From the NCBI GenBank assembly GCA_030150665.1, contig JASLFJ010000065.1, forward strand, positions 1-5,415: a stretch of DNA of 5,415 nucleotides. The letters run 5' to 3'. The notes beneath the pieces were generated by a model that was not told the DNA's origin, made no database searches, and was given only the letters and a program-made list of their open reading frames with translations. The translations under genes were made by a program, and so were the position numbers. Of the stretch, positions 5,327 to 5,415 are shown in pieces; positions within the stretch are counted from its first letter, which is position 1; every line of letters begins with the position of its first letter. The DNA comes from Enterococcaceae bacterium (lineage in GTDB: Bacteria; Bacillota; Bacilli; Lactobacillales; Catellicoccaceae).

Positions 5327-5415
5327 ATGCATATTTTAGGAATTGATATTGGTGGGAGTTACTTAAAATTTGGAATTATCAATCATAATGCTGAATTCAT
5401 AAAAACTTGGCATAT
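5327..5415 (+). CDS. ROK-family sugar kinase or regulator, N-terminal fragment (truncated by window edge)
   Basis: The ATG at 5327 is preceded by AAGGAGAG (5313-5320), 6 nt upstream. The visible 29 codons read MHILGIDIGGSYLKFGII and onward without a stop. The D-I-G-G-[TS]-x-x-K motif is the ATP-phosphate-binding loop at the start of ROK proteins such as glucokinase, fructokinase and N-acetylmannosamine kinase. It begins almost at residue 1, with no preceding winged-helix domain. This favours a kinase over a ROK-type repressor such as NagC or XylR. It would phosphorylate the sugar released in the cytoplasm by the preceding steps. Substrate-determining residues (the ExGH and zinc-binding motifs) lie beyond the window. 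Confidence 0.85.
   Translation, partial: MHILGIDIGGSYLKFGIINHNAEFIKTWH

Overview
The window comes from a low-GC Gram-positive bacterium. AT-rich codon choice, strong AAAGGAGG-type ribosome binding sites, intrinsic terminators with long T-runs, a consensus CcpA operator (cre) and a tRNA-Arg(UCU) of Bacilli type without an encoded CCA all point to Lactobacillales, plausibly an Enterococcus relative. The genus is an inference from style and not from a database match. All recognisable genes lie on the + strand.

Left part (1-2113). The window opens inside a probable GntR-family regulator, of which the end of the DNA-binding wing and the whole effector part remain (1-627). A strong intrinsic terminator follows (647-685). 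Only 22 nt after its T-run starts a 462-aa polytopic membrane protein resembling a divergent MFS transporter (708-2096). Its own terminator (2078-2113) overlaps the end of the coding sequence.

Middle (2125-2286). A compact stand-alone tRNA unit: an extended -10 promoter, tRNA-Arg(UCU), and a strong terminator.

Right part (2310-5415). An AraC-family regulator is followed by what looks like a carbohydrate-use operon: an MFS permease (3257-4429), a cytoplasmic alpha/beta-hydrolase of the HSL/acetyl-esterase type (4432-5304, 2 nt after the permease), and the first 29 codons of a ROK-family sugar kinase (from 5327). A perfect cre site (3207-3220) lies in the operon's promoter region, so CcpA carbon catabolite control is likely. 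AraC would be the local, inducer-responsive regulator. The simplest reading is import of an acylated sugar or glycoside, removal of the acyl group by the esterase, and phosphorylation by the kinase. The substrate cannot be named from this window.

The most notable point is a probable frameshift in the araC-like gene. At a run of ten A residues (3117-3126) the reading frame leaves the conserved AraC C-terminus (P-x-Q-Y-R type), which is intact in the +1 frame up to a stop at 3175-3177. This may be a decaying regulator, a sequencing error, or a homopolymer switch or slippage site. No stretch over 300 bases lacks a gene. No CRISPR array, insertion sequence or phage gene was seen.
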